A DNA stretch of 64,000 nucleotides from Chryseobacterium gambrini (GCF_900156825.1 NZ_FTOV01000001.1:372001-436000), one strand, 5' to 3'. Positions 8,075-17,256 are shown, counted from the first letter of the stretch. Program-made: numbers and translations. The notes: generated by a model not told the origin, from the letters alone.

Positions 8075-8842
8075 TTAAGCACCTAATTCAGCTTCTTCAC
8101 CGTCATTCAGCACAATACATCTTTCTTCCAAACCATTCTCCTGAATTTTTTCTTTAATGAATTTTCTGTCTTCTTTAGAATGACTTACACTTTCAAGATG
8201 CGTTACCCAGACTTTTGAATTCGGCGCAGATTCACAGACTTTCAAAATATCATTACTGTTCATTACAATCGGATCTCCCACTACAAAAGTTGCTGCTCCT
8301 CCCGCAACAACAATGTGCTCCGGCTGATGTTTTTTAATTGCCTGTTCCACTTCTTCACACCAGATACTGTCACCCGCAATATAAACAGACTGTTCAGCAT
8401 TTTTAAAGACAAACCCATGAACGACACCCATCTGTTCTTCAATTTCTCCTGTTCCGTGATGTCCGTTCGTTAAAGAAATTTCAATATTTTTAAACTGTAC
8501 TGTATCATTGAAAACAATCACATTTTTAAATCCTGCCTCAGAAATCTGTTCGGAAATGATTTCAGGACAAATAATGGGTACATTTTTATCTAAAAGTTCA
8601 ATCGCTTTCGGGTCCCAATGATCCGGATGAAGATGTGTAACGGCTACCGCATCAATCGTTTTTAATTTTTCCTGCAGTTCTTCCTCTCCAAAAGGCAGAT
8701 CTACTAACGGATTCAATAATTCATTGTCTACCATTGGAAATATTCCTAAAGAGCCTTTTTCACCTAACATAGGATCAATTAAGATCTTCAATCCATCAAT
8801 ATTTAAAAGCAGTGTTGCATTTCGCCATAATTGTAATTTCAT
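8075..8842 (-). CDS. MBL-fold metallo-hydrolase (UlaG-like)
   Basis: 255 residues. The metal motif THLHPDH (His70, His72, Asp74, His75) and later ligands in 'NGHHGTG' and 'IAGDSIW' show a metallo-beta-lactamase fold of the UlaG/beta-lactamase superfamily 3 branch. The substrate is unknown. It is divergent from an HxlR regulator with only 93 bases between, so the regulator very likely controls it. Its -7 element TAGCTTTG (minus strand, 8870-8863) lies about 20 bases before the ATG. Confidence 0.88.
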   Translation of the reverse strand: MKLQLWRNATLLLNIDGLKILIDPMLGEKGSLGIFPMVDNELLNPLVDLPFGEEELQEKLKTIDAVAVTHLHPDHWDPKAIELLDKNVPIICPEIISEQISEAGFKNVIVFNDTVQFKNIEISLTNGHHGTGEIEEQMGVVHGFVFKNAEQSVYIAGDSIWCEEVEQAIKKHQPEHIVVAGGAATFVVGDPIVMNSNDILKVCESAPNSKVWVTHLESVSHSKEDRKFIKEKIQENGLEERCIVLNDGEEAELGA

Positions 8843-8862
8843 TTTCTTTAATTTTGTATCTG

Positions 8863-8870
8863 CAAAGCTA
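8863..8870 (-). promoter_or_regulatory. -7 promoter element of the MBL gene
   Basis: TAGCTTTG on the minus strand, matching TAnnTTTG, predicts a leader of about 15 bases before the ATG at 8842. It lies in the region where the divergent HxlR regulator would bind. Confidence 0.5.
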
Positions 8871-8935
8871 TTGTTTACCTGAAATTAAATAATGGCTGGT
8901 TACCAAAAGGTGCACTATATACAATTTTGTAACGT

Positions 8936-9256
8936 ATGTTATTTGAAGAATTTAAAAATTGCGGACTGAGAAAAACGCTGGACATGATTTCCGGAAAGTG
9001 GAAACCGCTTATTTTGTCCAATCTTTTTGAGCAAGAGGAAGTCCGTTTTGTCGAATTATGGCGGAAAATGCCGAAAGTCTCTAAAAAAGTTCTGGCAGAA
9101 CAGCTCAAACAAATGGAGGAAGATCATATCATTCAACGGGTTGAAGTCTACAATTTTCCTCCGGAAGTATATTATAAATTAACGGAAAGAGCCAAAAAGC
9201 TCGGTCCGATCCTTGATGAACTTCACCAATGGGGAAACGAACATCAGAAGATTTAA
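8936..9256 (+). CDS. HxlR-family transcriptional regulator
   Basis: 106 residues, typical for the family. A winged helix-turn-helix fills the protein: 'TLDMISGKWKPLILSNLF', 'VSKKVLAEQLKQMEEDHII' and the wing/C-terminal 'YYKLTERAKKLGPILDEL'. A Cys near residue 11 ('NCGLRKTLD') sits where redox- or aldehyde-sensing HxlR proteins carry a reactive Cys. Divergent from the MBL hydrolase, which is its likely target. Confidence 0.9.
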   Translation: MLFEEFKNCGLRKTLDMISGKWKPLILSNLFEQEEVRFVELWRKMPKVSKKVLAEQLKQMEEDHIIQRVEVYNFPPEVYYKLTERAKKLGPILDELHQWGNEHQKI

Positions 9257-9345
9257 AATCATTTAATTAATTTATCACTTTTACTAATAAATGCTTTGAC
9301 AGATTCAATCTGACAATGTTAAAATATTGCGGTTAGTATTCGAGA

Positions 9346-9373
9346 TGTCACCCTGAGCTTGTCGAAGGGACAC
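9346..9373. repeat. short dispersed palindrome (CCCTGAGC..GAAGGG type)
   Basis: Contains CACCCTGAGCTTGTCGAAGG, an imperfect palindrome commonly scattered between genes in Bacteroidota and other phyla. It is the only clear copy of this exact form in the window. Confidence 0.5.
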
Positions 9374-9435
9374 TATTAGAAAACCACTTACTGATCGTTA
9401 TTCTACAATATTAATTAATGGGATAAGTCAATCAT

Positions 9436-10707
9436 TTAATTACTGAAGCTATCCAAAACTTCAAGAATATTCCGATACACAAAATCCAGTTTTTCAGGCG
9501 TAATGCAGTAAGGCGGAACGAGATACATCACATTTCCCAAAGGACGCATGATGATTCCTCTTTTTAAAAATTCACGATACAAAACCTTCCCGATTTCGTT
9601 AAAATAGGATGTTTTTTCATCATTTTTAATTTCCCAGGCGATAATCGTTCCGGTCTGTCTCACATTTTCAATTTTCGGGTGATTTTTTAAAACCTGAGAA
9701 AAATTAAAATGTTTCTGACTGATTAGATTGATTTTTTCCAGCGTTTCCTCTTTCAAAAGCAATTCCATACTTGCCAAAGCCGCTGTACAGGCTAAAGGAT
9801 TTGCCGTGAAAGAATGACCGTGAAATAACGTCTTATATTTATCTTCCGACAAAAACGCGTCGAAAATCTGTTGTGAAGAAGTTGTAATTCCCATCGGCAT
9901 TGTTCCGCCTGTTAATCCCTTTGAAAAACACATGATATCTGGTTTTTCCGAAAGATAATTTGCCGCAAACAGCTTTCCGGTTCTTCCGAAACCTGTAAAA
10001 ACTTCATCCTGAATCATTAAAATTCCCTTTTCTCTGCAAAATTTCATCAATTCTGATAAATCTTCGGCTTTATGCATCAACATTCCCGCTGCTCCCTGAA
10101 TCAACGGTTCGTAAATGAAACATGCAATTTCTTCAGAATGATTTTTTATAATGATTTTTAAATCTTCAATATTCCCGGAAGTCGGCGGATCAATAAAGAT
10201 TACTTCAAAAAGCATTTCCCCGAAAGGTTTTGTCCAGACACTTCTTCCGCTCACAGACATCGCTCCGAAAGTATCACCATGATAAGCCTCTTTAAAAGCC
10301 AGAATTTTCGTCTTTTCTTTTCCCTGATTATGCCAGAACTGAATACACATCTTCAGCGCCACTTCCACCGCAGTAGAACCATTGTCCGAATAAAAAACCT
10401 TCTCCTGATTTTCAGGCAGCAGTTTCAGTAAATTCTCAGAAAGCTGAATAGCAGGTTCGTGCGTAAATCCCGCAAAAATAACCTGTTCCAGCGTATTCAA
10501 CTGCTCAGAAACTCTTTGTGCAATGTACGGATTCGCATGACCATGAAGTGTAACCCACCACGAAGCCACTGCATCGATGTATTTTTTTCCGTCTTCATCG
10601 TAAAGATAAATTCCGCTTCCTTTTACGATCGGGATTGCATCTTCCGCTGTTTTCATCTGCGTGTAAGGATGCCAATTGACGGCTCTGTCGCGCTCTTGTA
10701 AATTCAT
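9436..10707 (-). CDS. bioA: adenosylmethionine-8-amino-7-oxononanoate aminotransferase
   Basis: 423 residues, normal for BioA. It converts KAPA to DAPA in biotin synthesis, using S-adenosylmethionine as amino donor and PLP as cofactor. Visible motifs: 'DAVASWWVTLHGHANP' (45-60), 'AYHGDTFGAMS' (141-151), 'DEVFTGFGRTG' (234-244) and the PLP lysine Lys263 in FSKGLTGG. Last of the minus-strand biotin genes, separated from bioB by 295 bases of repeat-like sequence, so it may have its own promoter. Confidence 0.96.
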   Translation of the reverse strand: MNLQERDRAVNWHPYTQMKTAEDAIPIVKGSGIYLYDEDGKKYIDAVASWWVTLHGHANPYIAQRVSEQLNTLEQVIFAGFTHEPAIQLSENLLKLLPENQEKVFYSDNGSTAVEVALKMCIQFWHNQGKEKTKILAFKEAYHGDTFGAMSVSGRSVWTKPFGEMLFEVIFIDPPTSGNIEDLKIIIKNHSEEIACFIYEPLIQGAAGMLMHKAEDLSELMKFCREKGILMIQDEVFTGFGRTGKLFAANYLSEKPDIMCFSKGLTGGTMPMGITTSSQQIFDAFLSEDKYKTLFHGHSFTANPLACTAALASMELLLKEETLEKINLISQKHFNFSQVLKNHPKIENVRQTGTIIAWEIKNDEKTSYFNEIGKVLYREFLKRGIIMRPLGNVMYLVPPYCITPEKLDFVYRNILEVLDSFSN

Positions 10708-11002
10708 AAATAATTGGTTGTAATGTTTAATTTTATCAATGGTGAATTGTTAATCGTCAATTGTAAACGCAAAGACTATATTTATAAATTGATATTTTAA
10801 GCTAAGCAAAGTCGAGCAGATTTCATCTGCCATTAAGCAAGCCGTTTCATTGTCTCTGACTGAAATTTCTTTGATTTACTTATTATTAAAAATAGAATAT
10901 TTACTTTATCAATGCTGAATTGTCAATCGTGAATTGTTATTATTCACAATCCAAAAAAATTGACTATTGACCATTCAGTATTCACTTTTCACCATTCACT
11001 TT
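10708..11002. repeat. repeat-rich spacer between bioB and bioA
   Basis: Holds short direct and inverted copies of a GTGAATTGTTAATCGTCAATTG-like unit at both ends (around 10740-10765 and 10912-11005), plus an internal GAGCAGATTTCATCTGCCATT palindrome. No ORF. A related TTCACTATTCACTATTGAC unit recurs at 61935-61995. Confidence 0.5.
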
Positions 11003-11983
11003 TCAGCACATCGTTTTCTCCTTCATCATCGGCTTTAATCCCAAAGTCTGCAGCATCTGCATATCCTCAGAAACGCCCGGATTTGGTGTTACCAGAAGTG
11101 TTTCTCTTTCCCCTGTAAAGATCGAGTTGGCTCCCGCCATGAAACACCATCCCTGCTCAAATTCAGTCATTTCAATTCTTCCTGCGCTTAAACGAACCAT
11201 TGATGAAGGCATTACAATTCTTGCTGTAGCGATCATTCTTACCATTTCCCAGGTATTCGTTTTTTCGCTATCCTGAAGCGGCGTTCCTTCTACTCTTGCC
11301 AATGCGTTGATCGGGACAGATTCCGGATGTTTCGGCATTGTTGCCAATGTTAAAAGCATCGAAATCCGGTCTTTTGGCGTTTCTCCCAATCCGATAATTC
11401 CTCCCGAGCAAACCGTAATTCCGGCTTTTCTTACATTATTAATCGTATTGATTCTGTTGTCGAACGTTCTTGTGGAAATAATTTCATCGTAATATTCCTC
11501 AGAAGTATCAAGATTGTGATTATATGCATACAAACCTGCTTCCTGAAGGCGTTTTGCCTGATCTTCCGTTAACATTCCCAACGTACAGCACACTTCCAAT
11601 CCAAGTTCATTTACGCCTTTTACCATATCAATAACACGGTCGAAATCACGGTTGTCACGCACTTCTCTCCACGCTGCAGCCATACAGAAGCGCGACGAAC
11701 CGCCTTCTTTTGCTTTTTTGGCGTGTTCAATGACTGTTTCTGTCGGCAGTAAAGCCTGAACTTTAATATTCGTATGATAACGCGCTGCCTGTCCGCAATA
11801 CGAACAGTCTTCCGGACAGCCTCCTGTTTTAATCGAAAGCAGGGTCGACATCTGAACTTCTTCAGGATTGTGCCACTCCCGATGAACCGTTGCGGCTTTA
11901 TAAACAAGTTCCAGAAGCGGAAGATTATAAATTTCTTCTATTTCTTCCTTCGTCCAGTCGTTTCTTAATTGATTCTTATTCAT
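11003..11983 (-). CDS. bioB: biotin synthase
   Basis: 326 residues, radical SAM enzyme inserting sulfur into dethiobiotin. The 4Fe-4S cysteines are Cys56, Cys60 and Cys63 in [12 protein letters not shown], and the family blocks '[18 protein letters not shown]', '[12 protein letters not shown]' and '[10 protein letters not shown]' are present. Its start overlaps the bioD stop by 4 bases, indicating translational coupling. Confidence 0.97.
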   Translation of the reverse strand: MNKNQLRNDWTKEEIEEIYNLPLLELVYKAATVHREWHNPEEVQMSTLLSIKTGGCPEDCSYCGQAARYHTNIKVQALLPTETVIEHAKKAKEGGSSRFCMAAAWREVRDNRDFDRVIDMVKGVNELGLEVCCTLGMLTEDQAKRLQEAGLYAYNHNLDTSEEYYDEIISTRTFDNRINTINNVRKAGITVCSGGIIGLGETPKDRISMLLTLATMPKHPESVPINALARVEGTPLQDSEKTNTWEMVRMIATARIVMPSSMVRLSAGRIEMTEFEQGWCFMAGANSIFTGERETLLVTPNPGVSEDMQMLQTLGLKPMMKEKTMC

Positions 11984-12603
11984 GATTCTATTTTTTCTAA
12001 TTGTTTTGCAATATTTTCTATACTTTCTTCTGTTATATTTTCAAGGTCAGGAATTCTTATAATTTCAGTTTCCGGTGGAATATTTTCACAAATAACCCTT
12101 TCCGTGTCCGGTGGAAAATTTCCGTTGAGAATTAAATAGTTCAGTTTAATTTTCTTTTGATTTAAAACTAAAACAGATAACAATGTATGATTGATACAGC
12201 CTAAATAATTCTTCACAATCAAAGCGGCGGGAACGTTCAGTTTTTCAATTAAATCAATAATAAATTCATCATCATTCAACGGAACCATCAATCCTCCCGC
12301 TCCTTCTATGATTAAATAATTCTGTGTTTTCGGAATTTGGAATTCATTCAGATCAATCAGAATTCCTTCTTCCTTTGCCGATTGATGCGGTGATGCAGCC
12401 AATTTAAAACGATACCTTTCCGGATGGCAAACCGTATGTTCTCCTACCCAGTCTTTAATTTTCATGGTATCAGAGTAATCCAGATCTCCGGACTGAACCG
12501 GTTTCCAATACTCTGCCTCAAAATATTTGGTTAAAATCGCCGAACAAACCGTTTTCCCGACTTCTGTCCCGATTCCTGTGACGAAGAGTGTTTTCTGATT
12601 CAT
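11980..12603 (-). CDS. bioD: dethiobiotin synthetase
   Basis: 207 residues. ATP-dependent carboxylation and ring closure of DAPA to dethiobiotin. The P-loop GTEVGKTV lies at 12-19, with 'KPVQSGD' and '[10 protein letters not shown]' as further BioD signatures. Overlaps bioB by 4 bases and follows bioF after 134 bases. Confidence 0.95.
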   Translation of the reverse strand: MNQKTLFVTGIGTEVGKTVCSAILTKYFEAEYWKPVQSGDLDYSDTMKIKDWVGEHTVCHPERYRFKLAASPHQSAKEEGILIDLNEFQIPKTQNYLIIEGAGGLMVPLNDDEFIIDLIEKLNVPAALIVKNYLGCINHTLLSVLVLNQKKIKLNYLILNGNFPPDTERVICENIPPETEIIRIPDLENITEESIENIAKQLEKIES

Positions 12604-12629
12604 ATTTTGTATTTCTAATTCAATGTTTA

Positions 12630-12732
12630 ATATTTTAATGTTTTCTTGTCATTTCGACGAAGGAGAAATCTATTCTTTATTGATATTATTGATAATCAAT
12701 AGAATCGTAATTTCGCTATTGAATGACAGTTA
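12630..12732. repeat. dispersed 'TGTCATT..' palindromic repeat
   Basis: TTGTCATTTCGACGAAGGAG near 12644 and the opposing GCTATTGAATGACAG near 12715 form the ends of an imperfect palindrome between bioF and bioD. Similar TGTCATTC-type elements lie at about 21965-22065, 38993-39095 and 57935-58000. Confidence 0.45.
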
Positions 12733-12736
12733 CGTT

Positions 12737-13846
12737 TTAAACAAACTCTCTAATAATCCCAGTCAACTTCAAAATTTCCTCTTCTGTATTAAAACTGTGC
12801 AGGCAAATCCTCAATCTTTCTGTTCCTTCTTTTACCGTTGGATTGAAAACCGCATACGTTAGAAATCCACTTTCCGATAAAACGTTCTGTACAATTTTCA
12901 ACTGATGATTATCCGGAATAATGATTGCCTGAATTGGACTGTTTTCAGATGACGGAGTGGCTAAATTCTGCTCACGAAAAATTTTAATATTTTCCTGAAG
13001 TTGTATGGATAATTTACCGTTTGCTTTTAAAAATTCATATCCGCTAAAAATGCTCATCCATAGAAAATCGTGCGCTGAAGTCGTATAGATAAAAGGGGAT
13101 GCAAAATTGATGAGATAAGATTTAATTAAATCATTCGTTAAAATCGCCGCACCATGCGTTCCCAAAGCTTTTCCATAGGTTACAATCGTTGCTGAAACTT
13201 TTTCCTGTAGGTTAAACTCATTCACCAAACCGTTTCCAAAAACACCGAAAGCATGAGCTTCATCTACAACTAACTGAGCATTGTATTTTGCTGTGATTTC
13301 TGCAATCTCTTTCAAAGGAGCAATATCTCCGTCCATCGAATACAGGCTTTCAACAGCGACATAACAAAGTCCGGTTTGCTTTTTCAGAATCCTTTCTAAA
13401 TCGCCAACATCATTATGCCTGAATTTCAGTTTTTTAGCATTCGACATCCTACATGCATCATGAACGGAACGATGAATTTTTTCATCCACAATTATGATAT
13501 CATGACGGGTTAGAAGCGTTGAAAATAGAGCCAGATTCGCATTATATCCCGAAGAAAAAAGTAAAGCCGATTCGTACTGATGTTCTTTGGCTATACTTTC
13601 TTCTGTTTCAGCAACAGTTAAACTATTTCCGCTGATCAGTCTGGAACCAGTACTTCCTTTCAGCAGTTCCGGATTTTCGTTGATTTTTTTTAATAAAATC
13701 TGCTGAAAATCTTTATTTCCTGCCAATCCCAAATAATCGTTGGAATAAAAATCCACTCCTTCTTTTTGAGATTTTAAAACCCGTAAGGTTCCGCTTTCTT
13801 TTCTTTTTTCTAAGGCTTCCTGAAAATGGCGAAAATTATTCAGCAT
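12737..13846 (-). CDS. bioF: 8-amino-7-oxononanoate synthase
   Basis: 369 residues, PLP enzyme of the alpha-oxoamine synthase family that condenses pimeloyl-ACP or -CoA with alanine. Seen: 'FYSNDYLGLA' (33-42), 'GSTGSRLISGN' (64-74), 'SSGYNANL' (98-105), 'VVDEAHAFGVFG' (193-204) and PLP lysine Lys226 in TYGKALGTHG. A paralogue using other acyl donors cannot be excluded from sequence alone, but its place beside bioD and bioB supports the biotin role. Its start overlaps the end of the upstream diiron-like gene by 11 bases. Confidence 0.93.
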   Translation of the reverse strand: MLNNFRHFQEALEKRKESGTLRVLKSQKEGVDFYSNDYLGLAGNKDFQQILLKKINENPELLKGSTGSRLISGNSLTVAETEESIAKEHQYESALLFSSGYNANLALFSTLLTRHDIIIVDEKIHRSVHDACRMSNAKKLKFRHNDVGDLERILKKQTGLCYVAVESLYSMDGDIAPLKEIAEITAKYNAQLVVDEAHAFGVFGNGLVNEFNLQEKVSATIVTYGKALGTHGAAILTNDLIKSYLINFASPFIYTTSAHDFLWMSIFSGYEFLKANGKLSIQLQENIKIFREQNLATPSSENSPIQAIIIPDNHQLKIVQNVLSESGFLTYAVFNPTVKEGTERLRICLHSFNTEEEILKLTGIIREFV

Positions 13847-14462
13847 AATTTACCTGTAAAATCTCTTTTGAAATGGCATCAATCCATTGGTTATGAAGAT
13901 CTTTTTCAATCTCTAAAACAATTTCTGCATGAATTTTCCAGTCTTCCGAAAAATCGTCCAACTGATTAATCATTTCCTCCAAATGTCCTTCTTCCTCCAA
14001 AATAATTGATTTTACCATAATTTTTGAGGTATATTTTGTCAGAATTTCCTGATAAACAGGATATAATTCATCGGCACGAACTTCAATAGCATATGTTACA
14101 AACAGATACGCCGCATATTTTAATTCTTCTTTGCTGAGATTGAAATTCTGCTGAAGATATTTACACGCTTTAATGTCAAGAGAATGAAGATATTGTCTCG
14201 TTGCCGTTGCGGCCAAAAGTTCATTGCTATTGTACGTTTTGCAGAATTCAGGATCAATTTTCAGGATCTGCTTTTTAAGATAATAAGCGTGGCGATGTTC
14301 TTCCGCAGCGTGTTTTAGCTGTATTAAACTCACTTTAGTCGGATGTTCACAAGCCGAAATTTTTCTCGCTCCTGCATTTTCCATAAAGGAAAGCGTATTC
14401 AGCCATTTTGCGTGCGTTTCATTTTGCTGAACAATTTTTTCTAAAAGACTGTACAATTCCAT
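13836..14462 (-). CDS. ferritin-like diiron protein of the biotin operon, function unknown
   Basis: 208 residues, all helical, no signal peptide. The candidate ligands follow the classical E-(x)n-ExxH-(x)n-E-(x)n-ExxH order of soluble diiron carboxylate proteins: Glu28 ('FMENAGARK'), Glu55-His58 ('EEHRH'), Glu127 ('YAIEVRADEL') and Glu157-His160 ('EEEGH'). Spacing (27 and 30 residues between paired helices) fits a four-helix bundle. It is first in the biotin unit, with the bioF start inside its last codons, so it is made together with BioF. No bioC, bioH or other pimeloyl-forming gene is in the window. An oxidative role in making the pimeloyl precursor is a hypothesis, not an assignment; a storage or stress role is also possible. 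Confidence 0.7.
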   Translation of the reverse strand: MELYSLLEKIVQQNETHAKWLNTLSFMENAGARKISACEHPTKVSLIQLKHAAEEHRHAYYLKKQILKIDPEFCKTYNSNELLAATATRQYLHSLDIKACKYLQQNFNLSKEELKYAAYLFVTYAIEVRADELYPVYQEILTKYTSKIMVKSIILEEEGHLEEMINQLDDFSEDWKIHAEIVLEIEKDLHNQWIDAISKEILQVNYAE

Positions 14463-14479
14463 TCTTTTTTGTTTTGCTT

Positions 14480-14487
14480 CAAAAGTA
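14480..14487 (-). promoter_or_regulatory. -7 promoter element of the biotin unit
   Basis: TACTTTTG on the minus strand matches TAnnTTTG and lies 18 bases before the ATG at 14462, giving a very short leader. It is next to a short direct repeat ATGGTTGTATGGT (14500-14512) that could bind the divergent MocR regulator. Confidence 0.45.
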
Positions 14488-14527
14488 GTATATTGCCGGA
14501 TGGTTGTATGGTGCCAGTTTTAAGATT

Positions 14528-16012
14528 ATGGATAGTCCGGTTAAAATTCCTTATCAGAGTTTCATAAAAATCAATAGAAATTCCGAAGTTTCTATTTATA
14601 TGCAGATTTCCAATCAGCTGATTAATGCCATTCAGCGTGGTTTTTTGCCATTCGGAACCAAACTTCCGGGAACAAGAATGCTTAGCGAAATGCTGAATGT
14701 TCACAGAAATACCATTGTTTCTGTCTACGAAGAACTGTTTTCACAGGGATGGGTGGAAAGTATTCCCAACAAAGGAACCTTTATCATCGGAAAAGACCAG
14801 TATCAGTTTTTAGAATCGAAAAATTTACAAAAAATTCAGCTCGAAAATTATCCGAAATCAACAGGATTTACCTTCAAAACATCCAATATTTTGGATAATC
14901 CTTTTGAATATTCCAATTGTGAATACATTTTTAATGACGGAATTCCCGACATCCGCTTAACTCAGATCGATCAGCATTCCAGAATTTACAGTTCTATTTT
15001 AAAAAGAAAAGCACATAAAATCGGACAGTACAATCAAGACGGAAGTGAATTTTTTAAAGAAAATCTTTCAAAATATTTAAATTTATCCAGAGGATTACCC
15101 ATTTCTAAAAATAACCTTCTCATTACAAGAAGCACAGAAATGAGCATTTATATTGCTTCGGAAATTCTTTTATCCGAAGGGGATATTGTTTTAGTTGCAG
15201 AACTGAGTTATTTCTCGGTGAACATGATTTTTCAAAAAGCAGGAGTGAAAATAAAATCAGTCTCCATTGATAATGACGGAATTAACACAGAAGAAGTCAG
15301 GAAAATTTGTCAACAGCAAAAAGTGAGAATGCTGTATCTTACACCGCATCATCATTATCCCACAACTGTTACATTGAGCGCACAGCGCAGATTAGAGTTG
15401 CTGAATCTTGCGAATGAATTTGGTTTTATCATTTTAGAAGACGATTACGATTACGATTTTCATTACGACAAAAGTCCGCTTCTTCCGCTTGCAAGCGCAG
15501 ATACGAACGGAATGGTGATTTACATCGGTTCTTTCGGAAAATCTTTAGCTCCCGGTTTCCGCACAGGATTTATTGTCGCTCCCGAAAATCTGATGTCTGA
15601 AATGAGGAAACATCTGGGAATTATCGACAGACAGGGTGATATTTTAATGGAGCACGTTTTGGGTGAAATGATTGCCGAAGGAGAAATCAACCGTTATCTG
15701 AAAAAATCATTAAAAATTTATCAGGAAAGAAGAGATTATTTTATTCATCTGATTCAGGAAAACTTAGGAAATTATATACAATTCGAAAAACCGTCGGGCG
15801 GGCTTGCAGTTTGGGCAGAATGGCAAATTCCCATCAATTTAATGCAGCTTTCTAAAAATTGTGCGCAAAACAATTTATTTATTCCTAAAACCTTACTTTA
15901 TCAGAATAAAAATCTAATCGCCATGCGTTTAGGATTTGGAAACCTCAATACCACAGAAATGGAAAAATCGGTTGAAATAGTAACGGATCATGTGAAAAAG
16001 ATGCTACATTAA
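14528..16012 (+). CDS. MocR-type (GntR + aminotransferase domain) regulator
   Basis: 494 residues from the ATG at 14528; an upstream in-frame ATG at 14504 gives 502 but would overlap the divergent promoter. The N-terminal winged helix of the GntR family ('SIYMQISNQLINAIQRGFLPFGTKLPGTRMLSEMLNVHRNTI') is joined to a fold type I aminotransferase domain with 'LYLTPHHHYPTT', 'EDDYDYDFHYD' and PLP lysine in 'YIGSFGKSLAPGFRTG'. Such proteins are PLP-responsive regulators. The promoter region shared with the biotin unit is only about 65 bases, so control of biotin genes is a strong inference; the PLP enzymes BioF and BioA make a PLP or amino-acid ligand plausible. Confidence 0.88.
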   Translation: MDSPVKIPYQSFIKINRNSEVSIYMQISNQLINAIQRGFLPFGTKLPGTRMLSEMLNVHRNTIVSVYEELFSQGWVESIPNKGTFIIGKDQYQFLESKNLQKIQLENYPKSTGFTFKTSNILDNPFEYSNCEYIFNDGIPDIRLTQIDQHSRIYSSILKRKAHKIGQYNQDGSEFFKENLSKYLNLSRGLPISKNNLLITRSTEMSIYIASEILLSEGDIVLVAELSYFSVNMIFQKAGVKIKSVSIDNDGINTEEVRKICQQQKVRMLYLTPHHHYPTTVTLSAQRRLELLNLANEFGFIILEDDYDYDFHYDKSPLLPLASADTNGMVIYIGSFGKSLAPGFRTGFIVAPENLMSEMRKHLGIIDRQGDILMEHVLGEMIAEGEINRYLKKSLKIYQERRDYFIHLIQENLGNYIQFEKPSGGLAVWAEWQIPINLMQLSKNCAQNNLFIPKTLLYQNKNLIAMRLGFGNLNTTEMEKSVEIVTDHVKKMLH

Positions 16013-16069
16013 AGATTTTTAAATATATTGGTTAGATTTTTGAATGTAAAAAATAACAAAATTGCACCA

Positions 16070-17083
16070 TTGAAACTTATCACATTCACAAATAAAGGCA
16101 TTTATTGTCCGCAGGGAAAATTTTATATTGATCCTTGGCGACCCGTTGATTTGGCTGTCATTACTCATGGACACGCCGATCACGCTCGTTGGGGAATGAA
16201 AAAATACTTGTGTCATCATTTTACCAAACCTATTCTGCACAAGAGAATCAGCGAAGATATTGAAGTTCAGAGCGTAGAATATGGCGAAATCATCAATATC
16301 AACGGCGTAAAAGTTTCACTTCATCCTGCCGGTCATATCATAGGCTCCGCGCAGATCCGGCTGGAATACAAAGGCTATGTAAGCGTGGTTTCAGGAGACT
16401 ATAAAGTTCAGGATGATGGATTAAGCACCCCTTTCGAATTGGTAAAATGTAATGAATTCGTTACCGAAAGTACTTTCGGACTGCCGATTTACAACTGGCT
16501 GGAAGTTCCGGATCTGAATAAAAAACTCCAGAACTGGGTGCTCAGAAATCAGGAAAATCAAAAAACTTCTGTTTTCATAGGTTATTCTCTGGGAAAAGCA
16601 CAACGCGTAATGAAGGCGGTTGAAGGAATGGGAAAAATCCACGTCCACTACTCGATCGGAAAACTGAATAAAGCCTTTGAAGAAGTCGGAATCGTACTTC
16701 CGGATTACGAAATTCCCGATTTCAGGGAAAGTATCAAGCACGTTGCAGGAGATATTGTAATTGTTCCGCCCGCTTTGTTGGATTCCAATGTCATCAAAAA
16801 AATTCCAGATGCCGCAACAGCAATTTGTTCCGGATGGATGCAGGTTCGCGGTGCGAGACGATGGCGGAGTGCCGATGCAGGTTTTCCGATGAGCGACCAC
16901 GCCGACTGGAAAGGTTTGTTACAGGCTATAAAAGCCACCGAAGCTGAAATCGTTCACGTTACGCACGGACAGACCGAAGTTTTTTCTAAATATTTGAATG
17001 AAATCGGAATTAAATCTGATGTGGTAGAAACATTGTACGGCGATGATGATGAAGAAAAAGAGAAAGAAATTATTGAAAATTAA
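16070..17083 (+). CDS. ligase-associated DNA exonuclease (MBL fold)
   Basis: 337 residues from TTG at 16070, giving MKLITFTNKGIYCPQGKFYI, the usual beginning of this family; upstream TTG codons at 16028 and 16040 are possible but extend past the conserved N terminus. The MBL motif THGHADH holds His33, His35, Asp37 and His38, and the beta-CASP-like part includes 'YSLGKAQRVMKAV' and 'SDHADW'. First gene of a conserved four-gene DNA repair cassette with ligase, helicase and PdeM. Confidence 0.9.
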   Translation: MKLITFTNKGIYCPQGKFYIDPWRPVDLAVITHGHADHARWGMKKYLCHHFTKPILHKRISEDIEVQSVEYGEIININGVKVSLHPAGHIIGSAQIRLEYKGYVSVVSGDYKVQDDGLSTPFELVKCNEFVTESTFGLPIYNWLEVPDLNKKLQNWVLRNQENQKTSVFIGYSLGKAQRVMKAVEGMGKIHVHYSIGKLNKAFEEVGIVLPDYEIPDFRESIKHVAGDIVIVPPALLDSNVIKKIPDAATAICSGWMQVRGARRWRSADAGFPMSDHADWKGLLQAIKATEAEIVHVTHGQTEVFSKYLNEIGIKSDVVETLYGDDDEEKEKEIIEN

Positions 17084-17125
17084 GGTAAAAAAAACTTTAA
17101 ATTTAGACGTTAACTTGTGAGAAAA

Positions 17126-17185
17126 GCTCCGTAGGAGCGTACTGTTAATAGAAAAACAAAATGATAAGGCGGAACTCCATAGGAG
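17126..17185. repeat. pair of CTCC(N)TAGGAG palindromes
   Basis: GCTCCGTAGGAGC (17126-17138) and CTCCATAGGAG (17175-17185), centres 48 bases apart, each followed by a GCG(T/A)(A/C)CTGTTAA copy. They belong to the same kind of element as the one at 41417-41627. They lie between the exonuclease and ligase genes. Confidence 0.6.
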
Positions 17186-17256
17186 CGACCTGTTAAATAA
17201 AAATTTCTCCCTATAAATATGTAAAACATACGTTTAAAAAACGCCAATTAAAATTT

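Noticed and set aside
14441..14704. 87-residue minus-strand ORF over the start of the MocR regulator gene.
   Set aside because: Antisense shadow of the GntR domain; composition and start are not gene-like.
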